Source: Enterococcus sp. BWB1-3
GTDB lineage: Bacteria > Bacillota > Bacilli > Lactobacillales > Enterococcaceae
DNA length: 54,003 nucleotides
Direction of reading: 5' to 3'
NCBI RefSeq assembly: GCF_016745275.1
Contig: NZ_JADOEP010000027.1
Coordinates: forward strand, 1-54,003
Made by a program: the position numbers and the translations under genes. This document shows, one piece after another, positions 27,527 through 36,183 of the stretch (its first letter is position 1; every line of letters starts with the position of its first letter). Below the pieces are notes generated by a model. That model had not been told where the DNA came from. It worked only from the letters and a program-made list of their open reading frames with translations, and ran no database searches.

Positions 27527-27640
27527 ATGGAGAAATTTTTTGATTGTTTCGATGATCTGTCAAGAGATGAACTGGGGTCTGTGGTTGCCGAATGTTACAG
27601 CTTGAGCAGGAGAACAGTATATCGAACACTGAGAGGTTAA
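27527..27640 (+). CDS. Possible 37-residue small protein between dapH and the deacetylase gene
   Basis: ATG 27527 opens a 37-codon frame ending SLSRRTVYRTLRG, which reads like the recognition helix of a helix-turn-helix. The only Shine-Dalgarno-like bases (AGAGG) touch the ATG, so translation is doubtful. It may be a degenerate fragment of a regulator or chance. Confidence 0.2.
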   Translation: MEKFFDCFDDLSRDELGSVVAECYSLSRRTVYRTLRG

Positions 27641-27727
27641 GAAAGGACAAAGACAAGCGTGTGAACTTTATTTGTTCCATGCTTTCTTTTCTGTGTATAG
27701 AAGTTTTTTTGAATAGGAGACTGGTCT

Positions 27728-28861
27728 GTGATACAAGAAAGGTTAAGTGAAATTAGAAGAGCGCTTCACCGGATACCGGAAATTGGTCTGGAAGAAGTTA
27801 AAACGCAGCGTTGTCTGCTGGAAGAAATAGAAGGAATAAAAAAGGAATATATTGAAATCAAAAGCTGGCAGACAGGAATTCTGGTTTTTGTTTATGGCAG
27901 CGACCCTGAAAAGACTATAGGCTGGCGTGCGGATATTGACGGACTTCCCATTACTGAGGAAGTTTATTCAGATTTTCGTTCTACTCATGAAGGGAAAATG
28001 CATGCATGCGGTCATGATTTTCATATGACGATTGGTTTGGGGCTGCTGGAAAAGATAAGTTCCAACCAACCAAAAAATAATTATCTTTTTCTGTTTCAAC
28101 CGGCTGAGGAAAATGAAGCTGGAGGAATGCTGATGTATGAGCAGGGGGCATTTGGCGACTGGCTGCCGGATGAATTTTATGCCCTGCATGTAAATCCGGA
28201 TTTACCAGTGGGAAAAATTACAACTAGAAAAGGCACATTATTTGCGGCTACCTGTGAAGTTCGTGTTCATTTTAAAGGAAAGGGTGGTCATGCTGCATTT
28301 CCTCATGAATCAAATGATATGATTATTGCTGCCACCAGCTTTATTCAGCAGGCACAGACAATTATCAGCAGAAATGTTAATCCTGTAGATGGTGGAGTAA
28401 TCACATTTGGTACATTTAATGCAGGCACAACAAATAATGTGATTACAGGTGAAGCAAAAATTTCAGGGACGATTCGGACTTTATCAGAAGCGAGCAACCA
28501 GCTGACACAAAGGAGAATCCGCGAACTTGCACAGGGAATCAGCCAGTCATTTAACTGTGAAGTGGAGGTGACTTTGGATCAGAAAGGCTATGTGCCTGTT
28601 GTCAATGACCAGAATACAACAGAGCAGTTCATTGAATTTATGAAAAATAAGCAAGGTGTTGCTTTTGAAAAAGCACCGGCAGCAATGACAGGTGAGGATT
28701 TTGGTTATTTGCTTTCCAAAGTTCCGGGAACTATGTTTTGGCTTGGAGTTGAAAGCCCATTTGGGTTGCATTCTGAAAAATTTAATCCAAATGAAGACGC
28801 CCTGACTTTTGCAGTAGAACATGTAGGTGATTTTCTGCAGTCTTTGGATTTGAAGAAATAA
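27728..28861 (+). CDS. N-acetyldiaminopimelate deacetylase
   Basis: 377 residues of the M20 peptidase family (YkuR/DapL). It removes acetate from N-acetyl-LL-diaminopimelate. Metal-binding residues are in GKMHACGHDFHM (C94, H96) and QPAEENEAGG (E127/E128), with a late LHSEKFNPNED. The start is GTG 27728 with AGGAG eight bases upstream. Next to dapH it completes the acetyl branch; the aminotransferase step is not encoded here. The gene ends against the hairpin of the mosaic repeat, which probably terminates it. Confidence 0.92.
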   Translation: MIQERLSEIRRALHRIPEIGLEEVKTQRCLLEEIEGIKKEYIEIKSWQTGILVFVYGSDPEKTIGWRADIDGLPITEEVYSDFRSTHEGKMHACGHDFHMTIGLGLLEKISSNQPKNNYLFLFQPAEENEAGGMLMYEQGAFGDWLPDEFYALHVNPDLPVGKITTRKGTLFAATCEVRVHFKGKGGHAAFPHESNDMIIAATSFIQQAQTIISRNVNPVDGGVITFGTFNAGTTNNVITGEAKISGTIRTLSEASNQLTQRRIRELAQGISQSFNCEVEVTLDQKGYVPVVNDQNTTEQFIEFMKNKQGVAFEKAPAAMTGEDFGYLLSKVPGTMFWLGVESPFGLHSEKFNPNEDALTFAVEHVGDFLQSLDLKK

Positions 28862-28866
28862 AAAAC

Positions 28867-29220
28867 GAGTTTGGGACAGAAATAAAGTTCCAAACTCTCT
28901 TCATATCTACACCCGAATAAACGGCGGTACAAAAGCAAAAATTCTTTTTGCGACGAGTAACCGCAGGAGCAAAGGTCTTCATGCGACGAGTAACCGCAGG
29001 AGCAAAGGTCTTCATGCGACGAGTAACCGCAGGAGCAAAGGTCTTCATGCGACGAGTAACCGCAGGAGCAACTCCTTCGGAATTAAGCCGAACTATCCTG
29101 AAAATATGAGGAGCTCCAGGAAGGTATCAATTCACAGCTATTCATTCTATGAATAGTGTTCCTTGACAATTTTCGGATATTCCTTCTTAATTCTCAGAGC
29201 TGATCGCTTTTGTCCCGATC
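28867..29220 (+). repeat. Mosaic intergenic repeat, direct copy
   Basis: The element begins with the hairpin GAGTTTGGGAC / GTTCCAAACTC (28867-28898), which can serve as the terminator of the deacetylase gene. It ends with GCTTTTGTCCCGAT. Its ends match the inverted copy at 25818-26110; the middle carries the 33-bp tandem array. It fills the gap up to the convergent mscS gene. Confidence 0.85.
28950..29071 (+). repeat. 33-bp tandem repeat, three full units and a partial fourth
   Basis: Units begin at 28950, 28983, 29016 and 29049, each starting GCGACGAGTAACCGCAGGAG; the three full units are identical. There are no unique spacers, so it is not CRISPR. Perfect identity suggests recent expansion by slippage. 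Confidence 0.95.
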
Positions 29221-29230
29221 TTCTTTTACT

Positions 29231-30163
29231 TTATTGCATATTAATGGGTGTATTTGGAATAGTGAATCCTTCGGTTGAAAGTGCTGAAACATACTGCGCC
29301 AGAAATTCTTCCCTGATTCCAGATTGTTTTCCGTTTAAGACATACATCGTGGTACGAATTGCGAAATTACCATTGCCTAAATCGACCATGCCGAAAAGAG
29401 TAGGGCCGTTTTGGATGTCTTCATCATGCTTTTCTGCCAGACGTTCGTTCACCCCGGAAATCAGCTCCTGAATCTTTTCAATACCTTCCTCCGGCACTAT
29501 TCGGATGTCTATGACGACCTGAATGTTGGAACGAGACAGATTGCTGATCGTGGTAATATTTCGATTAGGGATAAAATGAACGGTTCCATCAAGTGATTTC
29601 AGCTGTGTTGTTCGCAGTCCGATTGAGGTGACTGTTCCTTCAATATCAAGACTGAGCAAACGTATATAGTCACCTACATCCATCTGCTGCTCCAGAATAA
29701 TAAAGAAGCCTGTAATGATATCGTTCATGAAGCCCTGAGCACCAAGACCAATGGCAACCCCCGCAATCCCTGCACCTGCAAGCAGCGAGCCAATAGGAAC
29801 CCCCAAAACACTTAATACGGAGTATAAAAAGAAAAAAAACAGAGTGTATTGAAAAGCATTACTGGTAAGCAGATGAAGCGTGTTTACTCTGCTGTTGCTG
29901 AGTGACTGTTTTTTGGAAATCTGATTTTTATATAAATGATTGATCAGCACTTTTCCAATTTTATTGATTAAAACAAATAACAATATAAGAAATAAAAGAT
30001 AGATAGTCTTTTCAATAAGTACTGCGGTAATCTGATCCCAGTTGATTGACTGCCAGTAGCGTTGAAGCGCACTGACTTTTTTCACTGTTTCTTCTGTCAA
30101 AGTAACTGAAGAGGAATCTACTGTACTTTCAATACTTGATGTTGACTGCTGCAAGAGAAACAT
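29231..30163 (-). CDS. Small-conductance mechanosensitive channel, MscS family
   Basis: 310 residues. Three hydrophobic segments are visible: about 47-68, 97-118 and the pore helix near 125-150 (GSLLAGAGIAGVAIGLGAQGFMNDIITGFFIILE), which has the Ala/Gly packing pattern of MscS. The beta domain follows (VGDYIRLLSLDIEGTVTSIGLRTTQLKSLDG). It opens on hypo-osmotic shock to release solutes. The start is ATG 30163 behind AAAGGTGG. It is monocistronic on the minus strand and converges on the dap operon. Confidence 0.92.
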   Translation of the reverse strand: MFLLQQSTSSIESTVDSSSVTLTEETVKKVSALQRYWQSINWDQITAVLIEKTIYLLFLILLFVLINKIGKVLINHLYKNQISKKQSLSNSRVNTLHLLTSNAFQYTLFFFFLYSVLSVLGVPIGSLLAGAGIAGVAIGLGAQGFMNDIITGFFIILEQQMDVGDYIRLLSLDIEGTVTSIGLRTTQLKSLDGTVHFIPNRNITTISNLSRSNIQVVIDIRIVPEEGIEKIQELISGVNERLAEKHDEDIQNGPTLFGMVDLGNGNFAIRTTMYVLNGKQSGIREEFLAQYVSALSTEGFTIPNTPINMQ

Positions 30164-30423
30164 AATGAACCACCTTTATAAAGCATTTCTTCTATTTTAC
30201 CTAAAAAAGGGAAATCATTCCAGTACAGTCTGCTTTATTATTTTTCAAAAAAAGAAAATCATCAGGTTTCTTATCAGAAAGAATCTTGGTATAAAATCAG
30301 TTTCCAGTGTTGAACAGCAATCTGATCTGAACCTCGACTGAAATATTCTGTTAAAATTTCCTTTTTATGATTTTGAAAGTGAATTATGAGAAAAATCTAA
30401 CAATTCAGAAGATAATATGATAC

Positions 30424-30438
30424 AATATTCTGAAAATG
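30424..30438 (+). promoter_or_regulatory. CodY-like box in front of ilvE
   Basis: AATATTCTGAAAATG matches 13 of 15 positions of the CodY consensus AATTTTCWGAAAATT. It overlaps and follows a TACAAT -10 element at 30421-30426, so CodY bound here would block initiation when branched-chain amino acids or GTP are abundant. Confidence 0.6.
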
Positions 30439-30453
30439 GAAGGGGAACACAGG

Positions 30454-31461
30454 ATGATCGATTGGGAAAATTTAGGGTTTAAATATATCAAAACACCATT
30501 TCGTTATCTTTCTAAATGGAAAGATGGAAAATGGGATGATGGGCTGTTAACAGAGGATAATACGCTGCATATACACGAGGGTTCAGCTTCTCTTCATTAT
30601 GGACAGCAATGTTTTGAAGGATTGAAAGCATATGGCTGTGAAGATGGTTCAGTTAATTTGTTTCGGGTGGAAGAAAATGCAAAACGAATGAACCGCAGTG
30701 CTGAACGTCTATTGATGCCTCAGGTTCCGGAGGAAAAGTTTGTAAATGCAGTTAAAGAGGTAGTGAATGCAAATAGAGATTTCGTACCGCCATATGGTTC
30801 GGGCGCTACTTTATATATTCGGCCTTTGCTTATAGGGGTTGGAGAAGGGATTGGTGTCAGTCCAGCTCCGGAATATCTGTTTACAGTTTTTTGTATGCCG
30901 GTTGGCGCCTATTTCAAGGGCGGTCTGACACCTACAAACTTTATTGTATCTGACAGTGATCGGGCAGCACCGCATGGAACAGGAGCTGTGAAAGTCGGTG
31001 GAAATTATGCCGCCAGTTTGTATCCTGGAAAGGTGGCTCATGACAGACATTTTTCGGATTGCATCTATCTGGATCCGGCAACACATACAAAAATAGAAGA
31101 GGTTGGTTCTGCCAATTTCTTTGGAATTACAAAGGATAATCGTTTTGTTACACCGATATCCCCGTCTATTCTGCCAAGTATTACGAAGTACTCACTTTTA
31201 TATTTAGCTGAACATCATTTGGGGATGGAAGTTGTTGAAGGGGATGTTTATCTGGATGGGCTGGATCAGTTTTCAGAAGCAGGTGCTTGTGGAACTGCGG
31301 CAGCTATCTCTCCGATCGGAGGCATTCAAAATGGTGATTCGTTCCATGTTTTTTACAGCGAAACAGAAGTAGGTCCTGTTACGCAAAAATTGTATGATGA
31401 ACTGACAGGAATTCAGTTTGGCAAAATCGAGGCTCCGGAAGGCTGGATTCAAAAAGCCTGA
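30454..31461 (+). CDS. ilvE: Branched-chain amino acid aminotransferase
   Basis: 335 residues from ATG 30454, with AAGGGG seven bases upstream; the upstream ATG 30436 has no such site. It is a PLP-dependent fold-type IV enzyme that interconverts Leu, Ile and Val with their 2-oxo acids. It has HYGQQCFEGLKAYGCEDG, YIRPLLIGVGEGIGVSPAPEY, and the PLP lysine region GAVKVGGNYAASLYPGKVAHD, followed by EVGSANFFGI and GACGTAAAISPIGGI. A CodY-like box covers the promoter. A long hairpin follows. T7SS genes start about 200 bp later but appear separately transcribed. Confidence 0.95.
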   Translation: MIDWENLGFKYIKTPFRYLSKWKDGKWDDGLLTEDNTLHIHEGSASLHYGQQCFEGLKAYGCEDGSVNLFRVEENAKRMNRSAERLLMPQVPEEKFVNAVKEVVNANRDFVPPYGSGATLYIRPLLIGVGEGIGVSPAPEYLFTVFCMPVGAYFKGGLTPTNFIVSDSDRAAPHGTGAVKVGGNYAASLYPGKVAHDRHFSDCIYLDPATHTKIEEVGSANFFGITKDNRFVTPISPSILPSITKYSLLYLAEHHLGMEVVEGDVYLDGLDQFSEAGACGTAAAISPIGGIQNGDSFHVFYSETEVGPVTQKLYDELTGIQFGKIEAPEGWIQKA

Positions 31462-31467
31462 CAAAAA

Positions 31468-31528
31468 ATAAAAAAGAAAATACTTAATCGGCGTATTCTA
31501 TTAAAAGGGTACGTCGATTTTCTTTGTG
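31468..31528 (+). terminator. Probable ilvE terminator
   Basis: AAAGAAAAT and ATTTTCTTT flank an inner stem CGGCGTA / TACGTCG, forming one long two-part hairpin with a T-rich 3' arm. Confidence 0.6.
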
Positions 31529-31667
31529 TCTATAAATATAAAAAAATTTTGTGGTTCAATAATTTTTACAAAAATTGCGTATATTACTTTTGAGCGTGCC
31601 GTTTTTAAAGATGAATTGAAAGGTGAAAGGCATGAAGCATTTAAACTAAAAAATTGGAGGAATGAAT

Positions 31668-31961
31668 GTGGCAGATTTAACGGTAAATTATCAGCGTTTA
31701 GAAGAATTATCCGGAGTTTATGGAACAAAGGCAGAAGAAATCAGAGGGATTTTAGATCACTTGACTTCAGCGCATCGTGAGACGATGAATGAATGGAGAG
31801 GGGAAGCAGCGCAACAGTTTGATGGACAGTTTATTGAACTGACACCCAAAGTCCAGCAGTTTTCGGAGCTTTTGGATGAAATTGACAGCAGATTGAAAAA
31901 GACCGCCAATGTTTATGAAGAAACCGATCGGCAGCTTAAAGGCATGCATGGATTTCAATAG
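31668..31961 (+). CDS. esxA: WXG100-family T7SS secreted protein
   Basis: 97 residues from GTG 31668; GGAGG at 31656-31660 is seven bases upstream, while the in-frame ATG 31662 is too close to it. The protein is a helical hairpin with the turn NEWRGEA (W43-R44-G45, the WXG motif) at its middle. It is the small dimeric substrate that marks type VIIb secretion systems and is needed for export. Five further T7SS genes follow on the same strand. No C-terminal YxxxD/E in the exact form is obvious, though YEETDR lies near the end. Confidence 0.92.
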   Translation: MADLTVNYQRLEELSGVYGTKAEEIRGILDHLTSAHRETMNEWRGEAAQQFDGQFIELTPKVQQFSELLDEIDSRLKKTANVYEETDRQLKGMHGFQ

Positions 31962-32067
31962 CAGATGACAACGATGAGTAAATACAATTTGGAAGGTGAA
32001 TTACTTTAGTGTTTAAACTATAAATCAGCTTGCTGAAAAAGAGAGCAATGACAAAGGAGCAGGAGTG

Positions 32068-35000
32068 ATGATGAATAGAAAGAAACTTATTTACATATTA
32101 AAAGCTGTTTGGATATTGCTTGTTCTTCTCATACTGCTGCTGTTTATAAATAAAAAGTTCAGTACTGTTTCATCAAATAATGAAAAGGAGACTGTACGGC
32201 TAAATATTGCCTTAGTGAACGAAGATCAGGGAGTAACAAGCAACCATAAGTTGTATCAGCTTGGATCGGACTATGTAAAAAAAGTTGAAAAAGAGACAAC
32301 ACATGATTGGTATACTGTCGCAAGAGGAACTGGCGAGAACGGACTGAAGAACGGTTCTTATCATCTACTGATTATTATCCCAAGTAATTTCTCTGAGAAG
32401 CTGCTTGATTTGGATAATCCTTCACCGGAAAAACTACGGCTGAATTATAAAGTCAATGGGGACGGGAACAGTACGTTTGAGAATGAATCAAAACGAATTG
32501 GACAGCAGATTGTAAATGAATTAAGCAAGCAATTAGTAGATATGTATGTAGTCAGTATTATTGATAACCTATATACAGCTCAAAAGAATATTGAGAAAGT
32601 GTATGGCAGTGAACAAGATCTGGAAGAGGGATTCAAAAAAAACATGTATCTGCCGGCAGCTCATCTTAAAGAGTCTTTTCCACAAATTTCTACTCAGATT
32701 GAGGAGACACAGCAAGCAAACCAAATGGTAAAGGATCATTTTACTCATTTAAAAGAAACGGTTGTTTTTTCTGAGGATAATTTTAGTGGGTTCGAAACAG
32801 AATTAGAAAAACTTTTGGCTATGCGATCTGAAGGGAAATTGACTTATGAAGATCTTGTTCAGTCATTGATTTCTTTGGATAATACTCTTTTGAGTCAGGA
32901 AACAACGGAACTATTTTCCGCAATCAATAAATCGAGTAATTTTTTTTCTGACTTGTTTTTCTCAGCAAAAGAAGATCAGTATTTTTATCAGGCAAAAGCA
33001 TTAAGTTTCAATTTATCAGAATCCAGGCAGCTTATTCAAGATCAGATTGAACAATTGATCAGGCTTCGTACTGATTTTTTTAACCAGAATAAAAAACAGT
33101 TTTACCGAATCTTTGGATATGATGAAGCAGAACAGATGGAAAACGGTCAGAAAATTACATTAGGAGATGTAATAACCAAAAAACGTAAAATTGATTCAGG
33201 ATCAGAAAGTATAGAAACGGATTCTTTTCTTAATCAAGCTGTAAAAGTAAACAGAAGGCAAATTGAAAAGCTGCAGGAAAGGTTGAATTCATTGCCGATA
33301 AGGAACACTGCTGATCATTCAGAATTTCTAAAGATATTTCGATCTAACGATAGGCTGTATGGAAAATCAGAGGAGCAAGCAAAGTGTTTGCTCGATGAAA
33401 TTGACAGCTTTTTAACTGCAATCCAAGAACAGGTTAATCATATCAATTTGCGAATAGATGAATATAATAAGGGAGAGGGAATATCAGCTGTTGAAAGTAC
33501 TGGAATAGAGCTGCCCTTATTAGACTGGAGCACTAACAATTCAACAGTTTTGAAAGAACCTGACAGTTATTATAAAAATTTTGAATCTGCATACTATTTA
33601 CTAGCTGAAGAAAAGGAGAAGCTTTGCAGCAGAACAGCTTCATTTAACATTCATTGGGAAAATAATAAGCGAAGGGCACTGTTACAACTAACTGTTCCTG
33701 AATGTGTAGATTTTAAATCGCTCTCAATGAATGGAGAAGGAAGTACGCTTGTTTATGTATCTGGAGATAGATATATCTATGAAGTTGATGAATTTTCTGA
33801 TAAACGAATCTATACAATTACTTATCGATTAAAAGGAGAAGGAGAGAATCTGGCAGTTACCAATAATTTTTTGATAAGCGTTTCTCAGATGACAGAAGAG
33901 ATGAACGAGAAAGAGCTGGGAGTGAGCCCATCACCAGATGAAGAAGCTGACACCGATTCTCCTACTTTAAAAGCAGCTAAACCAACTGAACAGGAGTCTG
34001 GTAAAGAAATTATTGTTCCGAATCCGAATATCGATCAAATTGACAGGATTCTGGAATGGGCGCTTCCAGTAGATGTTTCTTTATTCTTGACTGAGGATTT
34101 CCAGAAAATAGCGAATGCTTATTCAGAGCAGGCTGGAAAGATAAAAGAACTGTATGAACAGGTTGTAGATGAACTTACTGCCTTTGAAACTGAGTCGTTT
34201 TTAAATGAGCAATCATATTTAAATATGGACTTAACAGTTTTTTTCAATATAGTTATAGATGAATTATTTGCAAGTAATGGCGGTGATTTTGATAAACAGA
34301 ATCAGAATCTGCATGAGCTTCTGAGAATAGCTGATTCAATGGCAGAGAAAAGCAGTGACCTACAAATTATGTTGGAAGAAATACAGAAAAATACTGAGAA
34401 CTTGAATACAATGGTCGGCAGACAGCTGCAAAAACTAAGTGACTGGCAGAAAATGACACAAACTGCTATGGGGGAAAAGGGACCGGCGGATGTAGTCAAT
34501 GAACAAACAAATTCCAGTATTCCAGCAATTGACGATTCCTTTATGAAGCTTCTCACGAAGTCCGAAGAAGTGAGAGAAGCCTCTCAAAAGATCATTCAGG
34601 AGACTTCAGAAATAGAAGGAGCTTTTGATTTGTTTAACAGAGAGATTCAGGAGGCTCAGAAAAACAGTATGAATCTTTCTGCCAATGCAGAAAAGTTTAA
34701 ACAGGAGATGTCGGGAGCATTTGCTGGCAACCGTGATTTTTTTGAAGAGTTTACGGATGTATTAAACAATGTTTATCAGGAGGGAATGCCTAACAATACG
34801 CTGTTGGAATTTATATCAGATCCGGTGTTCGGAAATTTAGAGACAGCTGTTCAAACAAGCTTGACTAATCAATCTTTTGCATGGGTTTTAATCATGTTTA
34901 CAGTAAGTTTGTTTCTATCCTTTGTTTTTGTATTTCAGCCACCAGTTCAGAGACTTAAGGTATTTTATTCGAAGCAAAAATGGATTGGTCAAAACATAGT

Positions 35001-35445
35001 AGATACCCTGTTGCTTTGTGTGAGCTGTCTTATTTTGGGAATCATTTTGACAGCACTGAGTATCAGTGAACTTCAAATTCCAAAAGATTTTCAATTTATT
35101 TGGGGAGTAGTGCTGCTAATTTTTTTGACACTCTTTACTTTGATAAATCATTACTTATTAAAACAACTTCACCTTGCAGGCTTTGCTGTAAGTCTCTTTA
35201 TATTTGTCAGTTATATATTTTCTGTCAGCTCGTTTGGCAATGAGGCTGGTTCTAACTGGATGTTGGATGTATTACAGCGAATAAGTCCTCTTGAGAATGG
35301 TCAGGCAGTTCTAAATGACGTTTTATCAGAGAAACTATTGGATAGTGCAAAGTTATTCATCTATGGGGTGGTTCTTTTAGAACTGGTCCTATTCAATATT
35401 TTTATTTGGAAACCGCAAAAAAATTTGAAAGAAGAAATAGGATGA
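32068..35445 (+). CDS. esaA: T7SS membrane protein EsaA (YueB/Pip family)
   Basis: 1125 residues. One membrane segment lies at about residues 10-29, then a long extracellular, largely helical region of about 900 residues with coiled-coil stretches, then six hydrophobic segments between about 938 and 1113. This is the YhgE/Pip layout of EsaA, which forms a cell-surface stalk of the type VIIb machine; the Bacillus homologue YueB is a phage SPP1 receptor. Starts at ATG 32068 or 32071 behind AAAGGAGCAGGAG. Its stop overlaps the essA start by the bases ATGA. Confidence 0.93.
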   Translation: MMNRKKLIYILKAVWILLVLLILLLFINKKFSTVSSNNEKETVRLNIALVNEDQGVTSNHKLYQLGSDYVKKVEKETTHDWYTVARGTGENGLKNGSYHLLIIIPSNFSEKLLDLDNPSPEKLRLNYKVNGDGNSTFENESKRIGQQIVNELSKQLVDMYVVSIIDNLYTAQKNIEKVYGSEQDLEEGFKKNMYLPAAHLKESFPQISTQIEETQQANQMVKDHFTHLKETVVFSEDNFSGFETELEKLLAMRSEGKLTYEDLVQSLISLDNTLLSQETTELFSAINKSSNFFSDLFFSAKEDQYFYQAKALSFNLSESRQLIQDQIEQLIRLRTDFFNQNKKQFYRIFGYDEAEQMENGQKITLGDVITKKRKIDSGSESIETDSFLNQAVKVNRRQIEKLQERLNSLPIRNTADHSEFLKIFRSNDRLYGKSEEQAKCLLDEIDSFLTAIQEQVNHINLRIDEYNKGEGISAVESTGIELPLLDWSTNNSTVLKEPDSYYKNFESAYYLLAEEKEKLCSRTASFNIHWENNKRRALLQLTVPECVDFKSLSMNGEGSTLVYVSGDRYIYEVDEFSDKRIYTITYRLKGEGENLAVTNNFLISVSQMTEEMNEKELGVSPSPDEEADTDSPTLKAAKPTEQESGKEIIVPNPNIDQIDRILEWALPVDVSLFLTEDFQKIANAYSEQAGKIKELYEQVVDELTAFETESFLNEQSYLNMDLTVFFNIVIDELFASNGGDFDKQNQNLHELLRIADSMAEKSSDLQIMLEEIQKNTENLNTMVGRQLQKLSDWQKMTQTAMGEKGPADVVNEQTNSSIPAIDDSFMKLLTKSEEVREASQKIIQETSEIEGAFDLFNREIQEAQKNSMNLSANAEKFKQEMSGAFAGNRDFFEEFTDVLNNVYQEGMPNNTLLEFISDPVFGNLETAVQTSLTNQSFAWVLIMFTVSLFLSFVFVFQPPVQRLKVFYSKQKWIGQNIVDTLLLCVSCLILGIILTALSISELQIPKDFQFIWGVVLLIFLTLFTLINHYLLKQLHLAGFAVSLFIFVSYIFSVSSFGNEAGSNWMLDVLQRISPLENGQAVLNDVLSEKLLDSAKLFIYGVVLLELVLFNIFIWKPQKNLKEEIG

Positions 35446-35903
35446 AGAAAGCGGCTGTTTGTGTCGGTATTTTGGGTTGTATGTTTTTTGAAATATCTAT
35501 CGGGCAGGCCAAAGAAGAGTTTCAGGAAAACAGTTTGAATATAAGAGGGGAACGTTTAACGGAAAACCATACAAATAAGAGTAAAAAACAAAGCAATATC
35601 ATTCAAGAAGACTTATTTGTACTGGAAACAATGGACGAGCTTAGACAGAGAAAAGAGATGGCTGACAGGGAGATGCGGCAGGAAAAAGCACAATTATTTT
35701 TAAAAGAGTTAATAGCTGTTGAAACACCTGATTTAGAACTGTTATTTACTGGGAATGAGCAACTAAAACTGAGGGCATATTCAGAAAAAGATTCGTCAGA
35801 CTTGTTTTCTGCCACTTTCGTTCTCCCTGCGATATTTATAGCAGTTAATCTTGGAGGAATTACAGGGGTATTCTTATTTTATGCTAAAAAAAGAGGAGGT
35901 TAG
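35442..35903 (+). CDS. essA: T7SS membrane protein EssA
   Basis: 153 residues from ATG 35442, overlapping the esaA stop by 4 bp; longer frames start inside esaA. A signal-anchor-like segment lies at residues 3-22 (AAVCVGILGCMFFEISIG) and a second membrane segment near the C-terminus (ATFVLPAIFIAVNLGGITGVFLFYA), with a charged coiled middle. It is identified by size, topology and its place between esaA and esaB. It is probably translated by coupling to esaA. Confidence 0.85.
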   Translation: MKKAAVCVGILGCMFFEISIGQAKEEFQENSLNIRGERLTENHTNKSKKQSNIIQEDLFVLETMDELRQRKEMADREMRQEKAQLFLKELIAVETPDLELLFTGNEQLKLRAYSEKDSSDLFSATFVLPAIFIAVNLGGITGVFLFYAKKRGG

Positions 35904-35904
35904 T

Positions 35905-36183
35905 GTGAATATCAGCAACGAACATATAAATATCACACTTTCATATTCAAATAATGAAAAAGCAGGTGTGGATTTGCGAATTCCTGTTACCAGCAGTGTT
36001 TATTCTCTAATCAGGGAGGTGAACGAGATATTTAATAAAGATATTTTATTAAAAAAATATCAGCTCAAGGTTTTAAATAAAGGTATTCTTTTGGGAGAAG
36101 AAGACAGGCTGAAAGATTACTCTTTAACTGATGGTGACAGGATTGAAATATTGGAGAATGAAGCATATGAAAGAAATGACTAA
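35905..36183 (+). CDS. esaB: T7SS ubiquitin-like cytosolic protein EsaB (YukD)
   Basis: 92 residues from GTG 35905, two bases after the essA stop, with GAGGAGG at 35893-35899. The sequence follows a ubiquitin-like beta-grasp: strands NITLSYSNN and AGVDLRIPV, a helix SVYSLIREVNEIFN, then YQLKVLNKGILLGEEDRLKDYSLTDGDRIEIL. That ending, with its Leu-Thr-Asp-Gly-Asp turn, is typical of YukD. It is a cytosolic accessory protein of the secretion system. It overlaps essB. Confidence 0.9.
   Translation: MNISNEHINITLSYSNNEKAGVDLRIPVTSSVYSLIREVNEIFNKDILLKKYQLKVLNKGILLGEEDRLKDYSLTDGDRIEILENEAYERND

Noticed and set aside
28782-29048. Minus-strand frame with repeated MKTFAPAVTRR units
   Set aside because: It is only the translation of the 33-bp tandem repeat, which stays open because 33 is a multiple of three; there is no start signal and it overlaps the deacetylase gene.
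28950-29071. Short direct repeats considered as a CRISPR array
   Set aside because: Units are contiguous with no unique spacers and no cas genes are nearby.
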